Assembly (NCBI RefSeq): GCF_027580225.2
Contig: NW_027395283.1
Location: forward strand, 5,894,501-5,958,500
Length of the DNA: 64,000 bases
Origin: Misgurnus anguillicaudatus
Taxonomy: Eukaryota > Chordata > Actinopteri > Cypriniformes > Cobitidae
Direction: 5' to 3'
The notes beneath the pieces are model-generated. The model did no database searches. It was not told the origin of the DNA and saw only the letters and a list, made by a program, of their open reading frames with translations. Of this stretch, positions 32,312 through 42,806 are shown one piece after another; the stretch's first letter is position 1, and every line of letters begins with the position of its first letter. A program made the translations under genes and the position numbers.

Positions 32312-33283
32312 ATGGCCGACGACGAGTTGCCCGAAGCCCCACCCCACATTGTGCCCGAGAGGCCCGAAGCTCCGCAGCGTGCTATGCCCGTGTTCCTAGG
32401 AAACCCCTGGGTGCAGAGATACGGTGGGGTAGAATCAGATGTACGTTTATCTGAGTGGAAGGCCCAGATTGAGTACCTGGCCGGCCTACAAGGGCTGAGC
32501 GCCATCCAGCAGCAACAGTTCGTGATAAACTCCCTGGAAGGGGAAGCTCGGCGCGAAGTGCAAGCTGCCCCCGAAGCTGTCCGAGCCACCGCCCAGACTA
32601 TTTTTCAATTCCTCACTGATTTATATGGTGACGCCACTCCTGTGGCTGTCTTGCGAGCCCAATTTTTTAATTGCAAACAAGGCCCCCGTCAATCGATTAG
32701 AGCCTTCGCACTAAGACTGCGTGAGCAATTTACCCGCCTACAGAGACGTGAGGACCACGGGCTGGGAGATGAGGAAACCCTGTTGAGGGACCAATTTTTG
32801 CTGGGGCTGAAGGAGGGCCCCGTGCGCCAGAGCTTGAGGGTGCAGTTTCGAAGAGACCCCGCGCTCAGGTTTGAGGACCTGAAGAAGGAAGCCATAGCCC
32901 TCGAGGGCGATCAAGTCGAAGTAAAGGACGCCCCCGTGTGTGCGGCCGTAAGCGGCCCCGCGGCGACAGCCCCAGGAGGGATGGATTGGAAACAAGCCCT
33001 CAAGATGGAGCTCTTGAGAGATGTGAAGGAACAAATGGCGGAGCTGTCAAAAACTCTGGTTGAGGAGCTGCGCTCGGGACGTGGTGGGCCGGAGGATGGT
33101 CCCACCCCCCGAGAACGAAGGTACTCTGAACAAGGCCGGGAGATGGGAAGACGACCCTACCAGTCGGTGCGGCCTCGGTTCGAGTGGGACAACCAGGGGA
33201 GGCCGATTTGCAATCGCTGTGGGACACCGGGGCATATTAGTCGACAGTGTGGCCCCCGAAGAGCTTCTGAAGGGGGTTTTTAG
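32312..33283 (+). CDS. gag: Gypsy gag polyprotein (323 aa)
   Basis: Starts at the first ATG after the primer site (MADDELPE) and ends at TAG 33281-33283. Residues of about 30-200 resemble the retrotransposon gag capsid fold (FLGNPWVQRYGG, FVINSLEGEARREV, FALRLREQF, RDQFLLGL). The C-terminus carries one CCHC zinc knuckle, C-x2-C-x4-H-x4-C at residues 300-313 (CNRCGTPGHISRQC), for RNA packaging. Gag forms the cytoplasmic particle. The frame is intact. The last codons overlap the slippery site that lets some ribosomes enter pol. Confidence 0.9.
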   Translation: MADDELPEAPPHIVPERPEAPQRAMPVFLGNPWVQRYGGVESDVRLSEWKAQIEYLAGLQGLSAIQQQQFVINSLEGEARREVQAAPEAVRATAQTIFQFLTDLYGDATPVAVLRAQFFNCKQGPRQSIRAFALRLREQFTRLQRREDHGLGDEETLLRDQFLLGLKEGPVRQSLRVQFRRDPALRFEDLKKEAIALEGDQVEVKDAPVCAAVSGPAATAPGGMDWKQALKMELLRDVKEQMAELSKTLVEELRSGRGGPEDGPTPRERRYSEQGREMGRRPYQSVRPRFEWDNQGRPICNRCGTPGHISRQCGPRRASEGGF

Positions 33284-33333
33284 GTAAACCGGCCACAGTG
33301 GGTCATGTGGCCGGGGCCCCTTTTTGCGACCCA
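33274..33333 (+). promoter_or_regulatory. -1 ribosomal frameshift signal with predicted H-type pseudoknot
   Basis: In gag phase the message reads GGG GGT TTT TAG, which contains the canonical slippery heptamer G GGT TTT (33274-33280). After an 8-nt spacer, 33289-33297 (CCGGCCACA) pairs perfectly with 33306-33314 (TGTGGCCGG). The loop bases TGGGTC (33299-33304) can pair with GACCCA at 33328-33333, forming a pseudoknot. Slipping by -1 joins gag directly to the open pol frame. Site and pairing are read directly; activity is inferred. Confidence 0.85.
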
Positions 33334-36300
33334 TCCAGTAGAGTAGCGTCCAGAGACACGATGATTGGGCTTAGCCCAGTAGCCGAGGTCCAGGTATGCG
33401 GTGTGACGATTCAATGCCTTGTCGACACGGGGTCCCAGGTCACCCTATTTTCGGAAAGCCTGTCTCAGGAACTGTTCGGAGCACGGAGCGTGCAAGAAGC
33501 GGAAGCCCCTTGGCTCACATTGAAGGGGGCAAATGGACTGGAGATCCCTTATATCGGCTACAGGCTTGCCGATCTGGAGATTTATGGGGTTCGAGTACCA
33601 CAAAAGGGAGTCATCATCGTGCAGGATCATTGCCTCGGCAGACATAGGGCCCTCATAGGTATGAATGTTCTCTCGGAGTGTTGGGAGGAGCTATTTCGGG
33701 CTATGCCCGTTCAGAACATACCGAGGGCCGAGCGAATGGGCTGGGAACGTGTGGTTGCCGATTGCCGCCGAGTTCAGTTGGCTAAGAGCCGGGCGGAACG
33801 AGAAGAGGTAGGGCGAGTAGCCTGTCGCTATGCTTTGTCTGTGCCCGCTGAGAGCGAGGCCATAGTGTGGGCTAGAGTCCCCCAACGACATCAGAGGCCC
33901 AAGGGCTGTGTGCTGATCGAGCCCCATGGCGACTGCACGCAAGTCGAGGTGGCACGAGGACTGGCGGTGGTTCGGCGAGGAAAGGTTCCGGTAAAGGTTC
34001 GTAACGAACACCCGTATGCCGTACAGTTGCACAAACATTTACGTCTGGTTAAAGTAACCACTGTTGAGAGTCACCAGGTACGAGACGGTGGTGATGTGAG
34101 CTTCCGCCAGACCCGGCCGGCTGTAGTTGAGGTGGCCCTTACCCAAGCAGACACAGTGTCGAGAACAGCAGGGAGAAGGATGCCTGGCCACTTGGTGGGG
34201 GATTCCTTGAAAGGCGAGGAATTGGACCCCGCACAGGCCGAACAGCTGCAGGAACTCCTGAAGAGGTGGCAGCATGTGTTTTCCACCCACGAGGAAGATT
34301 ATGGCTGCACTACGGTGGTGAGACATAACATTCCTACCGGAGATGCTGGACCGAGTCGGGAGCGGTATCGGCCGATACCCCCCACATTATACACCGAGGT
34401 CAGGACGCTGTTGCAAGGTATGTTGGACCAAGGGATTGTGCGGGAGAGCAGCAGCCCGTGGGCAGCCCCCATAGTGCTCGTACAAAAGAAGACGGGGGCA
34501 TGGAGGTTTTGTGTGGACTACAGGAGACTGAACCAAGTCACCAAGAAGGATGCGTTTCCCCTACCTCGCATTGAAGATTCGCTAGCCAGTCTGACTAAAT
34601 CCGCCTGGTACTCCACGTTGGATCTGGCTAGTGGTTACTGGCAGGTGCAAGTGGAGGAGCGGGACCGGGAGAAAACCGCCTTCACGACCCCCTTCGGACT
34701 TTTCGAGTGGGATCGGATGCCTTTCGGTCTTTGCAACGCTCCGGCCACCTTCCAGAGGCTTATGCAACGTTGTCTGGGAGGTCAGTTGATGGAGTCTGTG
34801 TTGGTATATCTTGACGATGTAATTGTCTATTCCCCAGATTTCGAGACTCACCTCCAGCACTTGGAGCAGGTGTTTGGAGAGATGGAGAGGTATGGCCTCA
34901 AGCTTCAGCCCGAAAAGTGCCACCTGCTGCGGAGAGAGGTCAAGTTCTTGGGGCATGTGGTGAGTGCCGCTGGGGTGGCTGTAGACCCGGAAAAAGTGTC
35001 GGTAGTACGGGACTGGGAAGCCCCCAAGACGGTGAGACAAGTGAGGTCATTTCTGGGCTTTGTTGGGTACTACCGACGATTCATAGAAGGGTTCTCCAAA
35101 ATTGCCAAACCCTTAAACCAGCTGCTGGTTGGAACGGGGCGGCCACGGGGCCGAGGATCACCGGCGGTAGAATGGAGCCCAGAATGTGAGGTGGCCTTTA
35201 GGGCATTGAAACAAGAACTGCTGCAGGCTCCAATTCTGGCATATGCTGACTTTTCTAAACCCTTTGTGTTATACACAGATGCAAGCAACCTGGGTCTGGG
35301 AGCAGTACTGGCACAGCGGCAAGATGGAGCAGAGCGAGTGATCGCGTACGCTAGCCGGAGTCTCCACCCCGCGGAACGGAATGACTCGAACTACAGCTCG
35401 TTCAAGTTGGAGTTATTGGCGTTGAAATGGGCATTGACGGAGAAGTTCAAGGACTACCTGTGGGGCGCCAAGGTAACGGTCATTACTGATAACAACCCTC
35501 TGGTACATTTACAGACCGCCCGGCTGGGCGCCGTGGAGCAGCGATGGGTAGCTCAGTTGGCGAATTACGACTACGAGCTGCAGTATCGCCCTGGGCGGGA
35601 ACACACCAACGCCGATGTATTATCCCGGCTGCCGGCAAGGAAAAGCCCATGGGGCATGACAAGTACGGGAGAAGAACCAGTAGAAGAAGAGTTGACGGTC
35701 GGGGTTGTGGAAGCACCCGGGAGCCAATCGGAAACAGTGCCCGTGAGTTGGGGGTGGGATCCCAGCCGCTGGAGCACCCGACAACAGGAAGACAAGGAAC
35801 TTCGGAATGTGAGCAGGTGGGTGAAGCAAGGACGACGGCCGACCCTAGCAGAGAGACAGGAACAGTCAGAGGTGGGTCGCAAAGTATTGGGGCAGTGGGG
35901 AAAACTAACCATGCGTGAGGGTGTGTTGTGCAGGACAGCTCGAGACCCAGGACTAGGCGAAGATACCTGCCAGATCGTGGTACCACCAAGCCAGGTACGA
36001 GCCTTGGTGACGGCGTACCACGACCAGATGGGACATCAGGGACAAGAACGCACGTTGTCCCTGCTACGCAGGCACTTCTATTGGCCAGGGATGGAGGCCT
36101 CGGTGAGTGCGTTTATCCAAGCATGCCCTAGATGTACCTTGTTTAAATCACGACAGGAGGTACGAGCACCCATGGTCCCTATCAACGCCAAGGCTCCCCT
36201 CCATATCGTCGCGATGGACTACCTCACACTGGGCCGGCCGATGGACCGGTATCAGAATATACTAGTAGTTACTGACTTGTTCACCAAGTATGCTTGGGCG

Positions 36301-37344
36301 ATCCCCACCCTAGATCAGACGGCAAGTACGACTGCTGCCGCATTATGGAGAACGGTATTCCAGCCATTTGGGTGTCCGGAGTTTCTCCACTCGGACCAGG
36401 GGCCCAACTTTGAGTCTCGGATAATCCGGGAGTTGTGTCAGTTGTACGGCTGTACGAAGACGCACACGACCTCGTACCACCCTCAGGGAAATGGAGGATG
36501 CGAGCGATTCAATCAGACCTTGCTGGGGTTACTGGGGACACTAGACCAGAGGCGCCAGGATGACTGGGTGAGTGCGTTACCTAATTTGCTGCAAGCCTAC
36601 AATAATAGCGTGCATAGTACTACGGGGTATGCCCCCACTTACCTGATGTTTGGCAGGCACGTTCGGTTACCCACCGACTTATTGCTGGGAGCTACCGGGA
36701 GTGAAGAAGGAGGAGGTGTGACCGAGTGGGTGGGCCGACACCATCACCGCCTGCACTTTGCTTATGAACAGGTCACCAAACGCATTCAGGCAGCCGGAGC
36801 GAAGAACAAGCGGTTGTACGATCGGACGGCACGAGAGGCCCCCCTGCTCCCAGGAGAAAGGGTCCTGGTAAAGGACAATCGGAGGCCGGGAAAAGGGAAG
36901 CTGAGCGATAGGTGGGAACCCAGGCCGTATGTTGTTCTTAGTCAGCAGAGACCGGGACAGCCAGTGTACACGATCAGGCCGGAGGGGAAGCCCGGGCCAG
37001 AACGGGTGGTTCACCGGAACATGATCCGCCCTTGTCCGAACTACCCACCTCTACCCACAGAACCAGCCCCCAGAGAACCGGCACCTGTGGCCCCCTGGAT
37101 TGGGGGATGGGCAATAATCCCTGGTGGTCCGGCCGATGCACCCGTTCAAGAGCCTCCAAGGGAGCCAGAGAACCTACCGGCCGATGTACCCGTCCAAGAG
37201 CCTCCAAGGGAGCCAGGAGACTTGCCGGCCCAAGCCGAGCCGGAACCCCCTCCACGACGGCCCCAGCGGGAGAACCGAGGGCGCCCACCGGTCCGATATG
37301 GTGAGTGGATCACAGAAAGAGGTTCTAGGGATGTCACATGGTGA
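33280..37344 (+). CDS. pol: Gypsy pol: protease, reverse transcriptase, RNase H, integrase
   Basis: The frame is open from the frameshift site to TGA at 37342, which lies 11-13 nt inside the 3' LTR. Numbering residues from the codon at 33298: protease DTG at 43-45; RT first catalytic D442 and YLDD 504-507; RNase H D661, E705, D731, D773; integrase zinc finger H908, H913, C943, C946; integrase core D974, D1033, E1069 (D,D(35)E). A GPY/F-like region follows, then a proline-rich tail with two 16-residue repeats (PVQEPPREP). All catalytic residues are present and I see no lesion. It copies the RNA to DNA and inserts it. Confidence 0.95.
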   Translation, partial: LGKPATVGHVAGAPFCDPSSRVASRDTMIGLSPVAEVQVCGVTIQCLVDTGSQVTLFSESLSQELFGARSVQEAEAPWLTLKGANGLEIPYIGYRLADLEIYGVRVPQKGVIIVQDHCLGRHRALIGMNVLSECWEELFRAMPVQNIPRAERMGWERVVADCRRVQLAKSRAEREEVGRVACRYALSVPAESEAIVWARVPQRHQRPKGCVLIEPHGDCTQVEVARGLAVVRRGKVPVKVRNEHPYAVQLHKHLRLVKVTTVESHQVRDGGDVSFRQTRPAVVEVALTQADTVSRTAGRRMPGHLVGDSLKGEELDPAQAEQLQELLKRWQHVFSTHEEDYGCTTVVRHNIPTGDAGPSRERYRPIPPTLYTEVRTLLQGMLDQGIVRESSSPWAAPIVLVQKKTGAWRFCVDYRRLNQVTKKDAFPLPRIEDSLASLTKSAWYSTLDLASGYWQVQVEERDREKTAFTTPFGLFEWDRMPFGLCNAPATFQRLMQRCLGGQLMESVLVYLDDVIVYSPDFETHLQHLEQVFGEMERYGLKLQPEKCHLLRREVKFLGHVVSAAGVAVDPEKVSVVRDWEAPKTVRQVRSFLGFVGYYRRFIEGFSKIAKPLNQLLVGTGRPRGRGSPAVEWSPECEVAFRALKQELLQAPILAYADFSKPFVLYTDASNLGLGAVLAQRQDGAERVIAYASRSLHPAERNDSNYSSFKLELLALKWALTEKFKDYLWGAKVTVITDNNPLVHLQTARLGAVEQRWVAQLANYDYELQYRPGREHTNADVLSRLPARKSPWGMTSTGEEPVEEELTVGVVEAPGSQSETVPVSWGWDPSRWSTRQQEDKELRNVSRWVKQGRRPTLAERQEQSEVGRKVLGQWGKLTMREGVLCRTARDPGLGEDTCQIVVPPSQVRALVTAYHDQMGHQGQERTLSLLRRHFYWPGMEASVSAFIQACPRCTLFKSRQEVRAPMVPINAKAPLHIVAMDYLTLGRPMDRYQNILVVTDLFTKYAWAIPTLDQTASTTAAALWRTVFQPFGCPEFLHSDQGPNFESRIIRELCQLYGCTKTHTTSYHPQGNGGCERFNQTLLGLLGTLDQRRQDDWVSALPNLLQAYNNSVHSTTGYAPTYLMFGRHVRLPTDLLLGATGSEEGGGVTEWVGRHHHRLHFAYEQVTKRIQAAGAKNKRLYDRTAREAPLLPGERVLVKDNRRPGKGKLSDRWEPRPYVVLSQQRPGQPVYTIRPEGKPGPERVVHRNMIRPCPNYPPLPTEPAPREPAPVAPWIGGWAIIPGGPADAPVQEPPREPENLPADVPVQEPPREPGDLPAQAEPEPPPRRPQRENRGRPPVRYGEWITERGSRDVTW
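37314..37331 (+). promoter_or_regulatory. Candidate polypurine tract
   Basis: AGAAAGAGGTTCTAGGGA lies directly before the 3' LTR. It is purine-rich but broken by TTCT, and it sits inside pol. Confidence 0.4.
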
Positions 37345-39905
37345 CGTTTTGAAGGGCGGAACCGGAGGTAAGAAGGATGAGTTCCGCCCGGAAGGAAGAA
37401 AAACATCGGAACTTCCGGGTTTGTCCCGAAGCCCAAATCAGCCGGTATTAGGTGCAGGTGGGGGTAATAATGGAAGCGATCGCTGATAGGACACGGAGGA
37501 GGAAGAGCCGCAGATTTAAGGAGGTTTGAAATCACAATCGGGGCGTCTTGATTGTGTTTCTCTGTGGTGCCGGTGTTGGTGTGCTGTTGGCTGTGTTGGA
37601 GGCTGGAGAGCGACGATCTAGTTCCCTTGGGGAAGAAAGAAATAGGAAGAGGTGGATGCTTACCGTGAGGAGGAATTTATACGAGGATAACTGGGTGAAG
37701 AAAGCAACATGAGACGGGTTGACATGTGAGTACAGCTGGGATGGTGTAAATACGTTGCAGAGGTGAAATCATTGTGCGTGTGTGGAGTGTCTATTTATAG
37801 TTCCGGCCCCACCGGAGGAGTAAGCGTGGGTGAGCTGATGGACGTCTAGTGTATACGGAGAACAAATCCAAAAGTGATCGCTTTCCACCTTCCCTGTGTG
37901 TTGGAAATTTCGGCCGACGAGTCACAGGAGGAACCTGAGATTTCCTGTCTATGTCCTTACCTCACAACGAGTGTGTGCGTGTGATGCTGTGGGTGAGTCC
38001 CGATTTTCAATTTGTGTGTTTTCACTGAGGCTTGCAGTGTAGTGCTGTGCTTTTCTTTTGGAGATTAAGACTGTTTCATCTCAGAGGCTCCGTGTGAAAA
38101 TAACAATGTGTCGAATTGACCAGCACAGTGGATAGGAACTACTTGCCTATAACACCAGTGTGATTTGTGGAGAAACCAGAAAGCCCAGTTTGTGAGTTAC
38201 GCACTTCTACGAATGTAAACTTACCTCTGCTCTTAGCAACCCTGTGCAGAACGGTCCTAAACCCCAAGTTGTGAGTACTGTATGCTATGTGATGACCATT
38301 TACCTCTGTCCTCAGTGAACCTGTGGAGAAACCAGAAAGCTCAGTCTGTGAGTTACGCACTTCTATGAATGCAAACTTACCTCTGCTCTTAGCAACCCTG
38401 TGCAGAACGGTCCTAAACCCCAAGTTGTGAGTACTGTATGCTATGTGACGATCATCTACCTCTGTCCTCAGTGAATCTGTGGAGAAACCAGAAGGCCCAG
38501 TCTGTGAGTACGCACTTCTATGAATGCAAACTTACCTCTGCTCTTAGCAACCCTGTGCAGAACGGTCCTAAACCCCAAGTCGTGAGTACTGTATGCTATG
38601 TGATGACCACTTACCTCTGTCCTCAGTGAACCTGTGGAGAAACCAGAAAGCCCAGTCTGTGAGTTACGCACTTCTATGAATGCAAACTTACCTCTGCTCT
38701 TAGCAACCCTGTGCAGAACGGTCCTAAACCCCAAGTTGTGAGTACTGTATGCTATGTGATGATCATCTACCTCTGTCCTCAGTGAATCTGTGGAGAAACC
38801 AGAAAGCCCAGTCTGTGAGTTACGCACTTCTATGAACACAAACTTACCTCTGCTCTTAGCAACCCTGTGCAGAACGGTCTTAAACCCCAAGTTGTGAGTA
38901 CTGTATGCTATGTGATGACCACTTACCTCTGTCTTCAGTGAACCTGTGGAGAAACCAGAAAGCCCAGTCTGTGAGTTACGCACTTCTATGAATGCAAACT
39001 TACCTCTGCTCTTAGCAACCCTGTGCAGAACGGTCCTAAACCCCAAGTTGTGAGTACTGTATGCTATGTGATGATCATCTACCTCTGTCCTCAGTGGATC
39101 TGTGGAGAAACCAGAAAGCCCAGTCTGTGAGTTACGCACTTCTATGAATGCAAACTACCTCTGCTCTTAGCAACCCTGTGCAGAACGGTCCTAAACCCCA
39201 AGTTGTGAGTACTGTATGCTATGTGATGATCATCTACCTCTGTCCTCAGTGAATCTGTGGGGAAACCAGAAAGCCCAGTCTGTGAGTTACGCACTTCTAT
39301 GAATGCAAACTTACCTCTGCTCTTAGCAACCCTGTGCAGAACGGTCCTAAACCCCAAGTTGTGAGTACTGTATGCTATGTGATGATCATCTACCTCTGTC
39401 CTCAGTGAACCTGTGGAGAAACCAGAAAGCTCAGTCTGTGAGTCACGCACTCCTACGAATGCTAACTTACCTTTGCTCCCAACCAACCTGTGCAGAGAGG
39501 TTCCAAAGCTCCAGTCCGTGAGTAACACTTGCTATTGCGGACAACCGACCCCTGCTTACAGCCAGGCGGCGAGGAGAAGCCAAGGTTCCAGAGCCGGGGA
39601 GCCATTCTAGCTTTGGATTCATTGTGTCTCTTGTGTTCTGCCTCCAGGACAGCGGAGGGCGCCACGGACAACAGGGAAACCCCCAGATAGGGACCTGTCT
39701 GGAACCAGAGAGAGAAGCAAAGTATTTTAAAGTGTCCTTCCCCTTTTTCCCTTTCCCCGTTTTTTAACTATTTAAATAAAGTTGTATTTTAAACGTAGTA
39801 TACTTGTCTGTCTGGTCATTGGGGTGGTCTTGGGAACCTCCTCGAGGTGGAAACTAGGTAGGGGCGTGACCCTTTAGCTATCTCGGGTCCGCCCCGGCCG
39901 TGACA
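37332..39905 (+). repeat. 3' LTR of the gypsy element (2574 bp)
   Basis: Same tips as the 5' LTR. The array has units at 38165, 38321, 38477, 38632, 38788, 38944, 39100, 39255 and a degenerate one at 39411. Observed substitutions relative to the 5' LTR are near positions 37357, 38105, 38438, 39486, 39529 and 39723. The shorter array is the only large difference. Confidence 0.95.
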
Positions 39906-42025
39906 GTTTGTCCATGCTGATGGCTATGCAGCATAGTTGAAGCAGACCTGTCAGAAAACTTCTCTAAGGTGCTATGAATCCTATGACTAGTAAGTAGAAC
40001 CTCAAACTAATACATTGCTATTCAAAGGTTTACGGTTGTGGTTTATTTATTTAAAATGCACCAATTTCATTGCTAAAAAACAACGTTATCTTGTGTATTT
40101 GGTATAATACAATGTGTTTGCGTATTTTCTGGTTAAAAAAATATTTTTCACACACCGTACATTTTTGTAGGTTTAGATTTCCCTCTCCAACTCATTGATT
40201 TAAAAAGCTCTGTGTCCCTAATTGACCAGCTAATCTGTACATTGTGACGCTCCTTACCATGTTTAAAAAAATTGCTCACGATGCAATGCTAACAGGAGTT
40301 AACTTACAGGCCAAAGTGGGAAGAATTATAATAATGTCGGTCTTGGCTACATCACCAATCCCAGGAAGTAAACTGTTGCCTACAATCCGTGTGTTTGTTG
40401 TAGTACAAGAAAAGATTTACATTGGAGACGATAACTTGTGTCATCGTTTACTTTGGGGTTTGTACCTTTTAGCATATTGTTAACATTTACTAATACACAC
40501 CAAAGGAAATGCAAAAAAGTGAATCAGACTATAGTTGCACTTTAACAAAAACAGTTAAACTGTTTTTTAACAAAAACAGTTAAGAGTTTACTCCTAAACT
40601 CTACCAGTCTTAATTAAGAAAAACACCTCTTCTAAGCCAAGCATTCACATACACATCTTATGACCTTGTTCTCCAGTGATGAAATAAGAAGTGCACGTAA
40701 GCTTTTGCTTGAAATAATATGAACCGCAGTAATCCTAATCCTTCAAATTTTCCTTTCCTGTTTTTTTCCCATCAGGATACGCATCCTAAAATTACTAGAG
40801 GTTACGGAAGCTCCTTTTTGGATCCAGCTTCATTTATGAAGACTTCAGATGATGCCAACACTCACAGAGACTCAAGATGATGGCAACAATAGATGAAGCA
40901 ACACCCACAAAGACTTTAGATGATGGCAACTATAGATGGACATACAAAATTGCCAAATATAATATTGTAATTACTGCCCCAAAGCGCAAGTTTGCAGATT
41001 TTTAACCCACTTTATATTGTTACAAATACAATAGATGCTAACATTTGAACAGAAAATGTTTCCTCTTTATTCTTGAGTTAATTGTGCTGATTTATTCCCA
41101 TTTTTTTTATCCACAATACTTTGCCAAAAGTTATTACAGACATTATAACAATACAAAGTGGGTTGAAATTCTGCCAACTTACCCTATAATGATAATTGTC
41201 TTTTAACTGAACATGACTTTAAACACATGACTTGTATTAACTTAGAGCTATTGTGAAATTAATATTGTTTTGTTTCCAGAACATTCTCCTCAGTGAGTCA
41301 CTGTTACCTCGGACTGATTAAGGGATTTTTTTGTAACCTTGAAACATGCATTGGTTTTATTATGGTCAAACTGCAGATCTGCAGATTTTGGTACCATGGT
41401 TCTACTAACGTAACATTATAGTAATGCTGGAGTGAAACTGTGGTAACCATATTATTTTAAATCATGGTAAAGTTTGTGGTTACTAAAATGCACTACTATA
41501 TGCTGTTGTAAGAGCATGATTATTTTTTATTTATTAATAAACCATGGTTGATTTTATATTTACCGTGGTTTTACTGCAAATTATGGTAAAAAATTATAGA
41601 TAACTTTTGCATGGGTACAGAAAAAAGTGTAAACTGAACGTTTCTATTTGTAAGTCATGTGGTTAAATGCATCTGATAAATGTAAATGGATTTGTATATT
41701 TATTCTGTTTACTGAAAATAATAAATTTGCAGTTGCTATTGTATATTGTTTATTATTGTGTTAAAAGACATTTTGGTTAGTGATTAAACGATTATGAACC
41801 ATGAGCCGCTGTATGTTAGCTGGGACGCGGTTTTGGATAATTGCCTTCATTTAAATATGTCTTTAAAAAAGTCTTCGTTTAAATATGTTTAAAAAAGACT
41901 CTTTATTAACTACACAAAAGTGTAGCCTACAAAAATACGCTGCCAGTTGTTATGCTTGGCCGTAAAGTGTTTCAACGCATGCGTGGTACCAATCGCACAG
42001 TGAAATGGTGACGTTTTCTACTACG
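39906..42025. other. Right core of the 56-bp-TIR element, no recognised gene
   Basis: AT-rich sequence with a possible exon start at 40780 (after CCCATCAG). Three ATGATG/GATGATGGCAAC repeats lie at about 40850-40930. A short open stretch at 40244-40483 has no family I know. No transposase motif was found. Confidence 0.35.
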
Positions 42026-42174
42026 CAATTATGCGCATGCGCAAAACAGATCGGGCAGGCGGCACGGATCGGGTACTGACACTGAGCTGTGATACGAGAC
42101 AGAGCTGTGATCAGACCTCATATCTGATCATGTGACAGTCTTTGTGTCTGTAATGTCTCTCCTTACACACTTAC

Positions 42175-42331
42175 GTGCTACAACCTGCAGGTTAAGGACA
42201 CAGGTGCTCTTTCCTATGATGTTTGACGCAGTGCACTGATACAGGCCGGATGTGATGGTGCTGATGTTTCTCAGTGTCCCTGCATCTGATCTGAGAACAG
42301 CACCATCAGTTATCTTATACATTTCATTTAT
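42175..42331 (-). pseudogene. Ig-like domain exon of an IGSF11/CTX-family fragment
   Basis: On the minus strand the exon runs from an acceptor AATGTGCAG (before 42331) to a donor CAC|GTAAGT (after 42175). It encodes ...[21 protein letters not shown] then [15 protein letters not shown]. The YQC...N motif and flanking strands are the end of an Ig C2-type domain, and IGSF11 has a very similar SGLYQCVASNAIGTSTC stretch. The exon ends in phase 1 and joins in frame to the transmembrane exon at 26359 if the TIR element is ignored. No other exons of the gene are visible, and the partner exon is frameshifted. Confidence 0.6.
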
Positions 42332-42397
42332 CTGCACATTCAAGACACACTTTAGATTTCAGTGGAGAAAATAAAGAAACTGTGAATAATGTTTCTA

Positions 42398-42806
42398 TAG
42401 ACCCCTTCACGGTTCACGTCACAGGCTGTTCCCACTGCGCATGTCGGGGTCAGAAAAGTCATTACAGCTGATTGAGTTGCGTATTATTCGGTATCGTCAA
42501 AAATGCCTACTTACGTCGTGGGCTGTGAAAATCGCACGAGGTCTTCCGTTAAGTTTTCGCGATTCATGCAGAATCTCAAAAACAAAAAAATACAACATCT
42601 GCGTCTGCAAGCAATTAACGTGCAGACTGGGACAATGCAAAGATCAAAGAGGCTTGTGTTTGTAGTGCTCACTTCATTTGAGGTAAGTCATCATTTTTCA
42701 GCACTGTTAGATTAAATTATAAAGCCTAAATGGTATGAACAGTTCGACCCCGTGCTGCGCGCGCACCCGATAATCATTCAATGTTTACAAACCTTGAAGG
42801 GGTCTA
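42398..42806 (+). mobile_element. Short P-element-like transposon with a THAP exon
   Basis: Inverted tips TAGACCCCTTCA and TGAAGG GGTCTA bound 409 bp. From 42503 the plus strand reads MPTYVVGCENRTRSSVKFSRF, matching the start of a THAP zinc-finger domain (C-x2/4-C, then KFxRF). In another frame GTGCTCACTTCATTTGAG|GTAAGT gives CSAHF, the second zinc pair, before a splice donor. The frame shift shows decay. THAP domains are the DNA-binding part of P transposases. The rest of the transposase is missing. Confidence 0.55.

Larger units (their letters stand above)
29372..39905 (+). mobile_element. Near-intact Ty3/gypsy LTR retrotransposon (10.5 kb)
   Basis: Two LTRs (29372-32257 and 37332-39905) enclose a tRNA-Ser primer site, gag, a frameshift signal and pol in the order protease, RT, RNase H, integrase. 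There is no env. The flanks are GTTTA and GTTTG, so either a 4-bp GTTT duplication with the LTR counted from 29371, or a 5-bp one with one change. Six LTR-LTR substitutions were noted by eye over 2.57 kb, so the insertion is recent. The element is nested in the 26360-42081 element. Confidence 0.95.
26360..42081. mobile_element. 15.7-kb composite TIR element, 56-bp inverted repeats, CTGAG target duplication
   Basis: 26360-26415 and 42026-42081 are reverse complements with one mismatch in 56 positions, starting TGTCAGTACCCGATCC. The 5-bp direct repeat CTGAG flanks them (26355-26359 and 42082-42086). The TIRs contain the palindrome GCGCATGCGC, which matches the NRF1-binding consensus; further copies or variants lie just inside (about 26417, 26477, 41977). 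Subtracting the gypsy, the piggyBac-like element and a small foldback leaves about 3.3 kb of core, in which I recognise no transposase. Superfamily not assigned. Confidence 0.75.

Noticed and set aside
35483..35989. Minus-strand frames over pol, such as 168 codons
   Set aside because: Antisense to intact pol with GC-rich codon bias; shadow frames.
29372..39905. An endogenous retrovirus with env
   Set aside because: pol runs into the 3' LTR with no room for env, and the domain order and motifs are Ty3/gypsy.
26360..42081. Polinton/Maverick element, suggested by its size
   Set aside because: Most of the length is a nested gypsy and other insertions. No polymerase, integrase or capsid genes are present outside the gypsy, and the duplication is 5 bp, not 6.
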